Below are positions 1 to 12,010 of a stretch of 64,000 nucleotides of DNA, piece by piece. Both the position numbers and the translations under genes were made by a program. The first letter of the stretch is position 1; each line of letters starts with the position of its first letter. The stretch spans positions 1,054,001 through 1,118,000 of the forward strand of contig JAQFVV010006199.1 of NCBI GenBank assembly GCA_028023455.1, read 5' to 3'. The notes beneath the pieces were generated by a model. It saw only the letters and a program-made list of their open reading frames with translations, did no database searches and was not told the origin of the DNA. Source of the DNA: Epiperipatus broadwayi. Lineage: Eukaryota > Onychophora > Udeonychophora > Euonychophora > Peripatidae.

Positions 1-930
1 ACTAACAATCAACAATCTCAATATGTTGCCAAGGTAACCTTCTTTTAATAATAGAGGTGGAAAATCACGTTTAATTATGGTCTAATATGTTTATGTAGAC
101 ACTAAAGATTGCAACTTGACCTCGGAGAATGAAATTATTGATACAAAAAAGATTAAATAAACCTCATTAAACATGTGAATATAATCTATTCTGTATGCAG
201 ACTAACAAATAGACAATTATGACATTTTATCATAATTTTCAAACTGCACTCCAACAATATATTACTTAAATAATAAAGCTAATAATGCTCCAGTTAGATA
301 TATTCATAAATGTAAATTCACTTGAAAGCAGTCAATACTTAGCCAATACCAATCAATAATCTCAATCTGTTATCAAGGCAACCTTTTTTTAATAATAAAT
401 GTGGAAATTCATCTTTAATTATGGTCTAATAGGTTTGCAACTTGATCATTAAACTGGTAAATATAATCCTAAGATAATGCCATTATCAATAACAATCAAC
501 AATCTCGATCTGCTGTCAAGATAACCCCCTTTTAACAATAAAGATGAAATCTATCTTTAATTATAGTTTGATATGTTTAAATAGACATAGCAACTTGACA
601 ATAATATCATGGTATTGTCTTAAATGTTACCTTCATTCTACGAATTTACATGTCTAAATCTATCTACCCTTAAGCATTATTAGTTTATTATTAAAGTAAT
701 AAATTATTGGAATGCAGTTTGATTGTTATAATTGACTATTTATTAGTCTGCATTCAGAACAGGTTATATTTAACTATTTAATAAGAATTATTTAACCTTC
801 TTTGTATCAATAATTTCACTTTCTGTGGTCAAATTGTAATTTTTAGTATCTATGTGAACATATTAGACTATAATTAAAATGGATTTTCACCTTTATTGTT
901 AAAAGGAGGTTGTCTTGTTGTATCTGTTAA
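1..930. mobile_element. Long inverted-repeat element, left edge at or beyond the window start
   Basis: The reverse complement of about 640-930 aligns along its whole length with about 1-330, so the segment folds into arms of roughly 300 bp around a central part. Shared landmarks are GAAATTATTGATACAAA (129-145, and inverted near 803-819) and GCAGACTAA (198-206, inverted near 750-758). The outer motif, resembling CAATCAACAATCTC followed by AAGG(T/C)AACC and TTTTAA, recurs as two extra direct copies in the centre, near 348-445 and 482-600. No reading frame is present. It looks like a non-autonomous foldback DNA transposon with iterated ends; the family is not recognised. Confidence 0.7.
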
Positions 931-2609
931 TGTAAATAGTTATGAAAAATTCAAGATGTGTCCTATGATCTGCTTATTACTAGGTCATATAGTTAATCTG
1001 TTAGTTTTGAAGATATAATAATTACAATTTACTTATCTAATTTATGGCAAATTGATTTTAATAAGAGAAAAATATTATTTTTAATAGTAATGCTATTATG
1101 CAGTTTAAGACTTCTGGCCAGAATGTTGAAGAAAAGGATAGGTTCTGTTATTTAAAACGTTTCATTACTTGAAAGAAGCTAGAAGAAAATATTGAAAACA
1201 GAATAAATGTTAGATATGTTTTTTTCAGTTTGCAGCAGAATAAAAAATGTAAATAAAATTGCAAATCTTTGAGAGTAATGTGAAATTCTTTTTTTTTTTT
1301 TAAATGTGAAAATGAATATTGGAAAAATAATTAATTGGCTACGTCAAAAACCATAAATATTTATTATCATTTATAAGTGTGTGGTAGCCAAGAGTAATAT
1401 TATTTGAACTTATGAAATTCTGACTTTTAATTGATATTGTTTCCATGTCCTTTTTCATTTCACACATTCTCTCTCTCGTTTTTTTATTATTACAATTATA
1501 CATTTATATGACTTTAATTTTTATTTTATGATTTGTACTTAAATTTATATAGAAATATTGCAATTTAACAATGCGGAACTTTTAATTCTATATTTTATTT
1601 GTGTAAGGAATTGCCCTTAATTTTCACTAATACAAACTCGCATTGTTGTTAACTCTAGCACTAAAATAAATATTAAAAAAACCCAACACCTTTTAGTAAA
1701 ACCTTTCTATTTACATATTCTAAATCCAGTTGTTTCAAGTATTTTTTCCAGTCATCATCAGTCTTTGAAAGAAGTAAATGAAAATGTTAAAAAATTAAAC
1801 CATATATATATGTTATGTTCTCTACATGGAAATAATTAGAAACAATATTACCACTTCTAGAAGCAATAAAACTGGATTATTATCAGTGATAGCTTATTAT
1901 TGCTCATTATTCTTAGTACAATTTATTCTAGAGCTCACAAACTTTTATGAATCTTTTCTGTATGAAGAAGCATATATGCACTTTGCCACCTCTTTCCTGT
2001 ATATGAGACTATTTTATATAAAGATATACATGCCATGTTGTTCATCATTAAATTATACTTACAGCTTTGATAAGTAGTCAGTTATTTGCTATAATGATCT
2101 TTTAAAAATTATACAATATTTATTTTTAAAATATACACCATCTTGTAAGACAATTGACATTATAGAATGCTAATATCATAAAAGCAATGTCATTTTCATA
2201 ATATAAAATGGTGAGAGTTACCTCAAAAAAAGTATTGTATAGTATTTAATCATTTTATTGTTTAAAGCAAACAATAATGATATAGAATAGTAAATGCAAT
2301 TATAATAAATAGAAAATATGATTTATCCTATAATAGGATTTTCATGATACAGAAAGCAAAACTTTTCATTGCAAATGTAAACATCCTCAGCAAACAATAA
2401 TTGCAATTTTATTCAGTGCCTTATAAAAATAAATTTTCATCATGTATAGAATCAAAGTGAACTAAATATAAATTTAAAAGTGTACCCATTACCTAAAGTA
2501 ACATTTACTTAATACCAATAGAAAATTTTATTTTTCACCTGGCAAAAATGCCTATCATCATGAGTATAAACAATATTGACAAAAAAAAATTTTCATATGT
2601 CATAGCATC
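931..2609. other. AT-rich non-coding stretch
   Basis: Homopolymer runs and short AT repeats only. An 83-codon open frame at 1826-2077 has ordinary AT-rich composition and no recognisable domain, so I do not treat it as a gene. Confidence 0.6.
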
Positions 2610-2682
2610 AGCCGGGACATGAACCCACAACCATCTGCAACCAACTACTTGCTTGCAAGGCAGTTGCGATGACCTCTCGGCT
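2610..2682 (-). repeat. tRNA-derived SINE head or tRNA pseudogene
   Basis: On the minus strand the segment begins AGCCGAGAGGTCATCGC, a good internal A-box, and contains GGGTTCATGTCCCGG, close to the B-box consensus GGTTCRANYCC. Between them CTTGCAA could be an anticodon loop reading TGC, but the anticodon stem pairs at only three positions and the variable region is long. The ends AGCCG and CGGCT are complementary. A-rich runs lie on both sides. A degenerate tRNA-related SINE fits better than a working tRNA gene. Confidence 0.6.
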
Positions 2683-3234
2683 AAAAAAAAAGTTTATTCA
2701 CTTTATTAAAACTTTAGCAGTCTAGTGTGTATTACATTTTTTAACTTTTCACATGGGTATAATAAATCGACAAATTGATAGGTGTATTATATATTATTTT
2801 CAGATTTTATTCTTGATTGTTTTGTTGAAATGAAATTAGTTTTATTTTCTAATTTTAGTCTTGAATTTTTACATTTTTTTAATCTAAAAAATATTAATTT
2901 TGCAAATAAACAATTAAATATTAGAACAATGGTTTAACTTTTGTAGTCTCGGACTGCAATAAATTTTATTCAATTAATTTGCTTTAAAAAGTTACAAAAA
3001 AAAATTAGTAAAATCAAAATATAAATGACATCTACATATTTAGAAATAAAAATTTTTATAAGGTTATAAATAATAAAAAATAAATAGATTTTATATAAAC
3101 TAATTATTTTATTTTTATGTTAAACAATTTAATTTTTCATCATCTCTGTGCCATATACTGTAAGTTTTAGTAAGTAATAATAGATGCTTGAGTAGTATTT
3201 ATTAAATCCTTATACTATCCAAAATCACATCTAG
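2683..3234. other. AT-rich non-coding stretch
   Basis: Poly-A/T runs; no gene or structured repeat seen. Confidence 0.6.
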
Positions 3235-3790
3235 TTTGGAGATCATGGCTTTCCTCTATGAGGAAATTTAAACTTGGGCCAATGCATCTGGACCTTTAGG
3301 ATCTAATGCAATATGTAAGTTAAAGTCATGTGAAATAGTTCAGATGATATTTTATTGGTGTATACTAATTCTTGGTTTCAGGATTAAGGACATTGTAATA
3401 TACAGAAAATGAACTGGTTTCAGATTTATATGCTTATGCAAACAAGTTGGGTTAGATTGAAAACATTTGTGCATTTTTTTTAGTTTGGGTTCATAGCTTG
3501 ATAGCATAGCAGAGAGGTAAAAGGTAGGTTCTTAAAGGATGGTGCATTAGATTCTAAGGATCCAAGGACACTGGGCCAAGATTCAAAGCTCCTCATTGAT
3601 GAAAACTGTAAGCTTGTACTAATCTGGGAATATTGGATAGATCAGCATCTGGCATATATTTCTATTTACAAAAGCTTACATAATATTATGCTGCAATAAG
3701 GACAATATGTAAGCTAAAGTCATGTGATGGAATCAGATGATATTTTCATGTTATAAGCAAAAGGCAATGCAGTGTATGTGTGCTAATACA
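3235..3790. mobile_element. Old, decayed copy of the hammerhead repeat, inverted plus direct parts
   Basis: The forward part, about 3507-3650, aligns with the 55-kb hammerhead units: GAGGTAAAAGGT, then GCATTAGATTCTAAGGATC, then AAAGCTCCTCATTGATGA, then AATCTGGGAATATTGGAT. The hammerhead-like stretch (3581-3637) has lost the GAAA box and its stem II, so it is dead. About 3235-3311 read in reverse complement begins GCATTAGATCCTAA and matches the same unit, giving the inverted-plus-direct layout also seen at 55 kb. A stretch of about 45 bp beginning CAATATGTAAG(T/C)TAAAGTC occurs directly at about 3309 and again about 3701. Confidence 0.65.
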
Positions 3791-6700
3791 TTTTCAACTC
3801 TGCTGAATGTGATTTTGTCATGTCTTACTAATTTTTGTTGGTTGAAAGTACCATTTTACCTTTGAAATTTTTTTAAATCTCCAATAGCTTATGACATCTG
3901 TTTTTTGTAGTCAGAAACCATAATTCACAAAAGCTCATTTTTAAATTAGAATTTTTACCGCTACAAGTTGAAAATGGATTATAGCAGTTAATAGCAAACA
4001 TATCTGAATGGTCCATGAATGTTTTTTGGAAATATATTGGCAAAAAGATTAATCTAATTTTTATTTAATTATATTTTTGTAAAAAAAATAAAAACAAAAT
4101 GTCAGACTAGATTTTTTAAACAGAGCTATAAAAAAAATCTGAAACTTTACTTGTTAAGTAATTATAAAAGCAAGATACATTGTTAAGAATGTCAAATGGA
4201 AATTAATGAAATCTTATGATGCTGTTCTTTCATATAAATTATAATAATAAAAATCATAGACAGAAGCTATATATATATATATATATTAATAATAATTACA
4301 CATAAAAAGCTTTTTGGCATCAAAACCATGTTCCGTAATATCATGGTTGGCAAAGCACAAGCTTAATTCTAGCTTTTAAGTTTAGTTTTATATATATGCT
4401 TGTATAATATATATGCGCACGTCAATAGATTTGCACTTATTACATTAGTCAATGTTTTTTTTTTTAGTTGTAAAAATTAAAAAATATGTATTTTGTAACT
4501 AAAATTATTATCAGTTGGTTAAAAGTGTATATTACAAGAACAATATTTAATCTGTAAAAATTTTATCAATCATTAATTAGTTCATTTTTTATTAATTAAA
4601 AATTTAAGAAAATCAATTAAGTTTTGTTCCTGACTTTAACATTCTGTTATCTGTAAAACTCCTCAGATTAATCTAATTAAAAATATTGTAAATCTATTAA
4701 ATTAAATAATTACTGACCTATCTGAATTAAAAATATAATCACTGGCTTGGCTAATTAAAAAAATTCTTGGAAAATGAGTGGGCTAATCAATTAAATTTAG
4801 TACTACAAAAAGACCAGCTAAGAATTACATTTCATTCTAATCTATTTGGTTCTAGTTTGTTCTGCTTTGTCCCACATTTTACTCTGTCATGATTCTGCTT
4901 TTATTTGTGGTTCTACCTTGCCTGCTTAACATGTGGTATCCAGAACTCTATAGTGGCCATATTAAAAATTATAAGCATCTAAAGCACCAGGAAATGAACT
5001 CCACTCTTCAGTATGTAGCTATAGCCATCGGATGTTTAATCTTGCTTGCTGAATAGCCAACAACACAGCCAACTATTACGTTCAAATATCCTATACAATT
5101 AAATGCACTTCTCAATATTACAGAAGCAATTCTAGGACAAACTCTTATATCAGATCAATGAAACCAATAAAAGAAGACATGAAAACTCCTATTTACCTTT
5201 GTGTGTATGTATGTTTATCTAATTCATTTTTTCTGGAAAACTTAAGGTAAAACTTTTCTTATGAACTATTTTATTAAGACATTGCCAGAAGCCATTGATA
5301 TATAGGTTAAGGTTGTAATTTTATATTTATACCATGATCTGCCGACACTATGTGAAGTGTGGGATTGACAATCTAAATCAAAATATTTATAGAAGACCTG
5401 GATATATAGTGATGTTCTCTGCATTTGCATGGGGTAGTGTTTTTAAAGTAGAGTGAAATAATTATTATGTATATCTGATAGTTAAACCATGTGGTTTATT
5501 TGTAAAAAGTGTATATAAAATTTGTGTTATTAATAAAGAATATACTTTAAATAAATAAATAATTTTTCTCTGTATTATTATATTTCTATGTTTTACTCTT
5601 AATATGTATCTGAGTAACCAATAGTTTGAATCTAGTTTTAAAGTTTAATTTTTTGTTTCTCATCATGATTTTTTTTTTTTTTTTGAAAGAAAATTAAAGT
5701 AATCTTTTTTGTGTGTTTTCTTCATAAAAACGAGATAGATTTATTTAAAAGAAAATCATTTTCCCAATGTTAATTGCAGTCCATGCTACCTTTAGTGAGA
5801 AGTTTTAGATTTAAATAAATAAAAAAAACATAAGTAGTTTTGAAATAAATAGATTTGATTTTATAGTTTTTTTATTTGATAATTGATAATGAAGATTTTA
5901 AAATCATTATGCAATTATTTGACTCTATTTATCTGTGCACATAATTTTATAAAGCAAATCTGTTTAAATTGGTAGGTTTCTTGTTTTCTCTGTGTCATAT
6001 ACATCTGAAAGTAAAGAAATATATATATATATATATGTATGCATTGTATAGAATGATCCTAGATATTTATATACTATGTGAAGTTATATGTCTCCGCCCC
6101 CCCAGTGTGATTTATTATTATTTCCAGGTGAGATATTTACTGTTATTGGTATGTTAATAGATGAATAAAATGATCTTACTTCCCATGAGTTCCTGCTTGA
6201 GATGTTCACAATCTTGTATACTTTACAATGTGTAAAGAGACTTTTCTTCTCATGATTATGAATATATTTTTCTTTTCTAACACAGGTTATTAATAGGTCT
6301 ATTTATTGTTGATCCTTATTTGTATCTTTTCATGGTTGGATCCAATGGTTTTTGTAATAGCCTGCATATGTGACCATATATATTGGAGGAAGATTGCGTA
6401 TTATTTGTTAATGCCAATATGAAAGATATGTGCACACATCAGAATAAATTTCCAAGTCTTTGTAAACTTCAGGAATTATTAATAGTACTAAAAGTAAAAA
6501 AGAGGAAGTGTAATATTTAAATTATCAGCTGTCTATTATACTACATAGTTATTTAAAAGAGTTAATTAATAGGCAATCTCTGTCCCGTTTGAAATAACTC
6601 TAGTATTTACACTCTACCACTGAATTGTAGACTGTGTTGTTAAATTGTTAATAAATATTATTTTGTTAATTTTAAGTTAGATTTGTACAGTGTTTTGTTA

Positions 6701-7340
6701 CTGTTGTCTGCTCTGCCAGTTGTTATTTTCCCAAGAATCTCTGCTCTCCACAATCTAGAGGTGATTTTAGATATATGAGTGATGATACAACTATGGAAGG
6801 CATTTGAACTTGACAGTCTCATCAGAAAATTATAACTTTTTAGACATGAGGTCTAATGGCATTCTCTGATGATGGATATTTGGTGTCAGCTGTCTGTTAC
6901 AATATTTGTATAGCTGTTGTATATGATTATTATTTAGTTATTATAATTGCTAACAACATAAAACCCATAAAAAATAAATTATAATTTTTTTTTTGTATTC
7001 TTTATTTTAATTTAATACCATCATAATTCAATCTCAAAGATGCAATTTTAAAATCACCACCATAAAATGTAAAATTACTATTTAAAAAAATCGTAGCAAC
7101 TCTAAAATATGTTTTGTATACTATATTTATAAAAAAAGTGTTTTTTTTTCTTTCCATTGTTAATACTCTTAGTAAAATGCTTATTAGATATTTAATATTT
7201 ATTGTATATTTTGAATAGGTAATAATGAATTAAAATTTTTGTCTTAGAAAAGCATTATTAATTGCTTGTTTCTTATATGAATATATATATATCATATAAT
7301 CATATATTATCAAATATTACTTATTGATGATTTGCTTATT
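3791..7340. other. AT-rich non-coding stretch
   Basis: Contains short (TA)n tracts (about 4269-4287 and 6019-6037) and poly-T runs. About 4840-5540 is slightly richer in GC and ends with AATAAAGAATATACT, a polyadenylation-like signal, but no reading frame or terminal repeat could be tied to it. Confidence 0.55.
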
Positions 7341-7344
7341 ATTA

Positions 7345-9090
7345 AAAAGAGAGATGACATCACGAAGTGTATGGAAAAGTTTTATAAAGAATTATATAAT
7401 AATAAAGAATAAGTAAACAAAGTATCTCTACTACTGTTATTCTTTTTAATTGCCCAGCATTTTAAGTAAAAAGTAAGACATGTAATTAAATCTATGAAAG
7501 TAGTAAAAGCTTCAGGAAATGATGGAATTGTAGCGGATGAAGAAATAGAAAAATTCTTGTCAGTTATATAACAAATATCTAATGATTGGAACAATGTCAC
7601 AATAATATTGATATTTGAGAATAATGATAAAAAAGATATTAGAAATTACAGACCTATCAATCTTTTATCAATTCTATACAAAAATTTTATTAGTATAATT
7701 ATAACTTGTCTACAATGAACTTTGGATATTAATAAATCAAAAGGACAAGCTGGATTAAATATTTACAGAAGTTATACAACAGACCAATGAATACAAATTA
7801 TTTTGGATTTATAAATTATGAAAAAGTAGTTGATTCTATTACTATTTATACAGCGATTAATACTTAGATCAATGGATATTGTCATACTATGAAAAATATT
7901 TAACAAAATATAACAGCAATGATTATATTATATAGTGATACTAAGAAGATTACCATTGTGAAATGATTAGGTCAAGATGATTCCATATCTCCAAAACTTT
8001 TTGCAACAGTTTTACAAGAAGGATTTGCTTTGGATTTGTAAATTATATAACAGCATTTGATTCTATTAGCATTTCTGCAGTCATTAAAGCTTTAGATCAT
8101 CAATATATAGATCTGGAATATTGTTACATTCTAAAGAATGTTTACCAAAATATAACAGCAATGATTAGATTATATAGTGATACTAAGAAGATTAGCATTG
8201 TAAAGAGTGTATGAGTGTGTTTCCATATCTCCAAAACTTTTTATAGAAGTTTTACAATCAGCATTTTACATATTACAATGGAAATCTAAGGAAATAAAAG
8301 TAAGTACAGATTATTTAAGTTTTTTGGATGTTGAAGATGATTGTTGTTTTAGCAAACAATGCTTCAGTGCTTCAGGAAATGTTGCAAGAGTTATCAAATG
8401 AAAGTAAGAAATTAAGACTAAGGATAAATGCTAAAAAGACTAAAGTAATGTTCAATAGATTTTCCCATAAAAAAAAAGGTATATAATGATGAACTAGAAA
8501 AGGTTTACAACTACAAATCCCTTGGAAGATTTTTAATACAGATGGAAACATAATGGATGACATTAATTATACAATTAAATTTGATGGAATACTTTTAATA
8601 GAAATAATTTAATACTAAAATGAAATATAATTATATGTTTGAAAAGAAAGGTTTTTGATAAATGCATTTCACCAATTCTTACTTTGAATCTGATATTTAA
8701 ATACATAACAGAAAAGCAATACAGAGACTTCAGACCAGTCACAGAATTATGGAGTGATATAAATTAGTATTAACAAGAAGATATCAAAAATGAAATACAC
8801 AGGCAACATAACAAACATGTATTTTTGATATTGTTGAAAGAATTAAGAAACTGAAATGGAGTTGGCTTAGACATATTGCTAGAAGAATTGATAATAGATA
8901 GACTCTTAAACTAGATCCCAAGAGATTGTAAAAGACTTATAAAGAGACCACATGTGAGTTTGATGGATGAAATAAGGAAGTGTTTCAGTGCGATATGGAG
9001 AAGAGAGGCAACAGATTTGAGAAACTGGGTTAAATTTGGATAGATGATCATCCTAGTATTCAATAATGGTTGAAAATGATGATAATAATG
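7345..9090 (+). pseudogene. Relict non-LTR retrotransposon (LINE) reverse transcriptase
   Basis: Translated pieces in shifting frames follow the order of an APE-type LINE reverse transcriptase. Near 7345 there is MEKFYKELYN. At 7490-7530 the linker reads VVKASGNDGIVADE, resembling NGKAPGNDGI. At 7630-7675 there is IRNYRPINLLSILYK, the RT finger motif. QAGLNIYRSYTTDQ follows near 7750 and TAFDSISISAVIKAL at 8050-8095. An ISPKLF block lies near 8226, and KKTKVMFNR of the thumb near 8435. The tail at about 8850-8880 reads KLKWSW with GLDI-like residues, the usual C-terminal RTE-like motif. Stops and frameshifts are frequent, so it is dead. The 3' flank ends with GAT/AAT trinucleotides, as is common for RTE-type tails. 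No endonuclease domain is visible, so it is probably 5' truncated. A related fragment lies at 49 kb. Confidence 0.85.
7801..8280 (+). repeat. 240-bp tandem duplication inside the LINE RT
   Basis: The stretch AACAGCAATGATTA(T/G)ATTAT with the following AGTGATACTAAGAAGATTA occurs near 7911 and again near 8151. TTCCATATCTCCAAAACTTTTT recurs at 7981 and 8220. The palm region (the AFDSI helix through SPKLF) is therefore present twice in tandem with a period of about 240 bp, and the two copies have diverged. Confidence 0.8.
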
Positions 9091-9974
9091 GTTTATTTAT
9101 AAAAAAATCTAATAGCTTAATTTTACAAGTCAAAACACGAATTTTTTTTTTTCTGTATTGTAAATAAAATTTATGAAAATAATAATAACTTATTATTTAA
9201 ATTCTATGCTAATTAAAAATAGAATATATCAATTTTAAGAATTTCTGATATAAACTGAGTGATATATTTACTGCAATTTAAATAAATTGAAAGCATATAA
9301 AATTTGAATTAAAATAAATTTATAATTTAAATAGCAATTTTCTGTCATTCATATCTTAAAATTGTTTTATACTTCTGAAATAAAACAATGTATTTTATGG
9401 TTTGTTGTGTTTAATGCCATTATTTGTTTTTTCTCCCCCTCTATAAGTTCGTTAAATTTTTTAAAAAGAAAAAGGTATATACTTACTCTCTGACTTTTTC
9501 GTTATTAGGATTTGATTAAAATATCATTTAACAATTATGAACTTAACCATGATTTGTTTCATATTTGTTATATATTATATTTGTTATTGTACCATATAAT
9601 GTGCTATGCTAGAGGAAATTATTTAAGATTTTCATTGATGCCTCAACAAACTTATTAATTACATTTAAAATAATAAAAATTGCATCATATTATAATTATG
9701 TTTTTTATTTGTGGTTAATGCATTGACACTCATCTTATTAATCCATATTATTCTGGGATCTATATCCTACAAAGAAAAGCTAAATATTGTATTCATTTGG
9801 TTCCATTTTCTGTTCACATGGGCATTTGATATTATATTAATGATATTTTTACATAGACTATTATTTGCATATATATATATTTATTCAATATATGCAATAT
9901 AAAATTTAAGAACCATTATTTTTTAAATATTTTTTTCACTGACTTTTTTTTTTTATGTATGTATGATTAAAAAT
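9091..9974. other. AT-rich non-coding stretch
   Basis: Nothing recognisable beyond A/T runs and a short TA tract near 9872. Confidence 0.55.
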
Positions 9975-10028
9975 AACAAAGGGAGCCTAGGACTCCAGTT
10001 TTCACTGTTTCAGGCTCCCTGTTTTGTT
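9975..10028. other. Strong hairpin (54 nt) of unknown role
   Basis: AACAAAGGGAGCCT pairs with AGGCTCCCTGTTTTGTT (14 bp with a small bulge). Inside, CAGT and ACTG form a second short stem with a TTTC loop. The GC-rich core GGGAGCCT/AGGCTCCC stands out in this AT-rich setting. It could be a small foldback repeat, a structured RNA or a chance survivor of a longer element; no family is recognised. Confidence 0.6.
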
Positions 10029-10784
10029 CACTGAAGTCCATTGTTGGATTCATAGAAGAAAAGTTTACCAAAATGTAAGTGAATATCTGTTTTATTGTTT
10101 TTTCATCTTTATAAGAAGTTTTGGAACAGTTTTCATTCAATGATAATTTAAATTATCTATCATTCCATTTTATGCAAATGGATACCATTAGAAATAGACA
10201 AAAGCTAGCTTAAGTAATTATTGGAATCATTAAAATATTATAAATCTTTTAAAAATAATTTTAAATGAAACCAAATAATTCTAAAAAAAATAGACACTAG
10301 AAATCCTAATTTTATTGATAGAATAAACAGGAAATTCATTTGGTCATCAAATCTCATAGAAAACGTGGAATATAATATGTTAATAATAATTGTTTTAGGA
10401 ATTTTATCTTTGCATCAGATTTTAGCAGCGTTAAACAAGTTTTAAATGTTGATTCGATCTCAATTTTAGAATTGAACATTATAGAAAATAACCTAAGCTA
10501 TCTCCCTGCACAAAAATCAGGTTTCTCCAATGATCAGAACAGAAAGTTATTACCCCCCCTTCCAGTGGATTGGGGCCAAGAAAATAAAAAATAAAAAAAT
10601 TTTCAAATCAACACAGAATTACAATGAAGTGATTCCTGAGCTAAAAAAATAATGATCTAAAGACAAAAATGAGTGCAAATTACGTTTTAGACCTAAACAG
10701 AGACATTGAAGCTGCAAATTAATCATACTCTTTTAAGCAAGAATTATTGAGAAATTTTCCAAAGTTTAACATCAAACCTTAAGA
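10029..10784. other. AT-rich non-coding stretch
   Basis: No gene or repeat recognised. Confidence 0.5.
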
Positions 10785-11246
10785 TTATACTTGAATCATT
10801 GAATCAAGACCTAAAATAAGTATCAACAAATAATAATCACTGTGAACCCTGAAGGACTTTGGTTGGTGGGTTAAACAGCTATTGTGAACATTTGCAGACT
10901 CAGGAGTTTGATAAATGATTAAGGGTGGATGTTCAGCTCCATTGATCTCAGTGTGCAAGATGATATGGACAAATGATTTGTTCTCATGGTGTGCAAGTAA
11001 ATCTGGCTTGATTTCAAGACTACATGAATTAAATGTTGTATTGGTGGGTGTGAGTTTGCACTCGAGGAAAAGGTGGTGATAGTGGTCATAAGGGATTTGG
11101 TTCATCTGGGGAGGTGGTTGACGATCATTGTCTAGCTCGGGAATACCTTCCGGAAGGGTGAAAGTCACTACCTTCACATGGACTTCACCGTGAAGGGCTA
11201 CTGCACCCCTAGATGGATTATTTGATATGTCAGTGTTGATTTGCAC
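10785..11246 (-). CDS. Unrecognised 153-codon open frame in a GC-richer island
   Basis: The frame is open for 153 codons on the minus strand. It starts at a GTG (position 11246) directly after a TGA, with no ATG at the start, so if real it is an exon or a piece of a larger broken gene. The product is rich in His, Pro and Asn and has no signal peptide, membrane segment or cysteine motif. Examples of its sequence are VVTFTLPEGIPELDNDRQPP and HHENKSFVHIILHTEINGAE. I do not recognise a family. The surrounding 11,040-11,880 is clearly GC-richer than its neighbours, which suggests a mobile element of different origin or an old coding region. Confidence 0.3.
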   Translation of the reverse strand: MQINTDISNNPSRGAVALHGEVHVKVVTFTLPEGIPELDNDRQPPPQMNQIPYDHYHHLFLECKLTPTNTTFNSCSLEIKPDLLAHHENKSFVHIILHTEINGAEHPPLIIYQTPESANVHNSCLTHQPKSFRVHSDYYLLILILGLDSMIQV

Positions 11247-12010
11247 TCACTATTATTAGGTTTCATGTGTTAGCTTTAAATTTAGGGCATTTGTAAGGTG
11301 GTTGGTCTACTTTGGGCCACCACCAATTTTTGTAACATTGATGGAGTTTTGTTTTAATATTTTATGGGTGTGGACCTGTACTCCTCTTTTCTTTCTCGGG
11401 GGTTGCTGGTGGCAGTCATAGTGCGGGCTGTTGACAATTTTGCTGCTACCCAGAAAATTTGCCGGCAGGGTACATGGTCAAAGTCTCAGTGCTATTCCTG
11501 CTCTGGTCAGCTGCTGTGCCCCCTGATAGGCTGGTTTTGGGCAGTGTCAATCTGGCTCATTACTTATTACTTCTTAGTTTTTTTCCCAGGTTGGCTTTCC
11601 AGTTTTGGGCAGATAGACCGATTGTGATCTCTGCCCATTTGGACTGCTAATTGGGAGGCAGAGATATCTGGGATGGTCTTGACTAGGCTTGGCTGTGGGT
11701 CAAGAGTTTATTGCTTAGTGAACTTGGGCCTTGGACTTTGCTGCCTGTTGTGGTGGTTGGTGCAATACTGGACTTCACCACCTATTCAGCTGAAGCATTT
11801 GGGTCTTTGCTTCAGGGCCCCAGGGGTGGGATCATTGGGTGATGGTTAACTTCTCAACAGCCGGGCCATGTGGATCCACATACAGATAACATTAATCACA
11901 TTACAGCAATTTTTATGGATTTAATTATTTTTGACCATATGTACATTTTACCTTGTTACATTGAACACTGTGTAATCCTCAATGGGTAAGCGTACCCGAA
12001 AATTTTTATA
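11040..12010. other. GC-richer island, possible unknown retroelement or insertion
   Basis: Base composition changes sharply from the AT-rich flanks to balanced GC between about 11,040 and 11,880. No terminal repeats or RT/transposase motifs were seen. Two overlapping plus-strand open frames (11364-11627 and 11459-11650) have no recognisable content. The right edge fades near AATAAAGGTTAC at about 12,020. Confidence 0.4.

Noticed and set aside
1826-2077. 83-codon open frame
   Set aside because: AT-driven composition, no domain, no supporting context.
2610-2682. Functional tRNA-Ala(TGC) gene
   Set aside because: The anticodon stem pairs at only three positions, the variable region is too long and the B-box deviates.
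4840-5540. Possible LTR retrotransposon start (TGGTATCCAGA near 4,933 looks like a primer-binding site after a CA terminus)
   Set aside because: No matching second LTR, no gag/pol frame, and the primer-site match is short.
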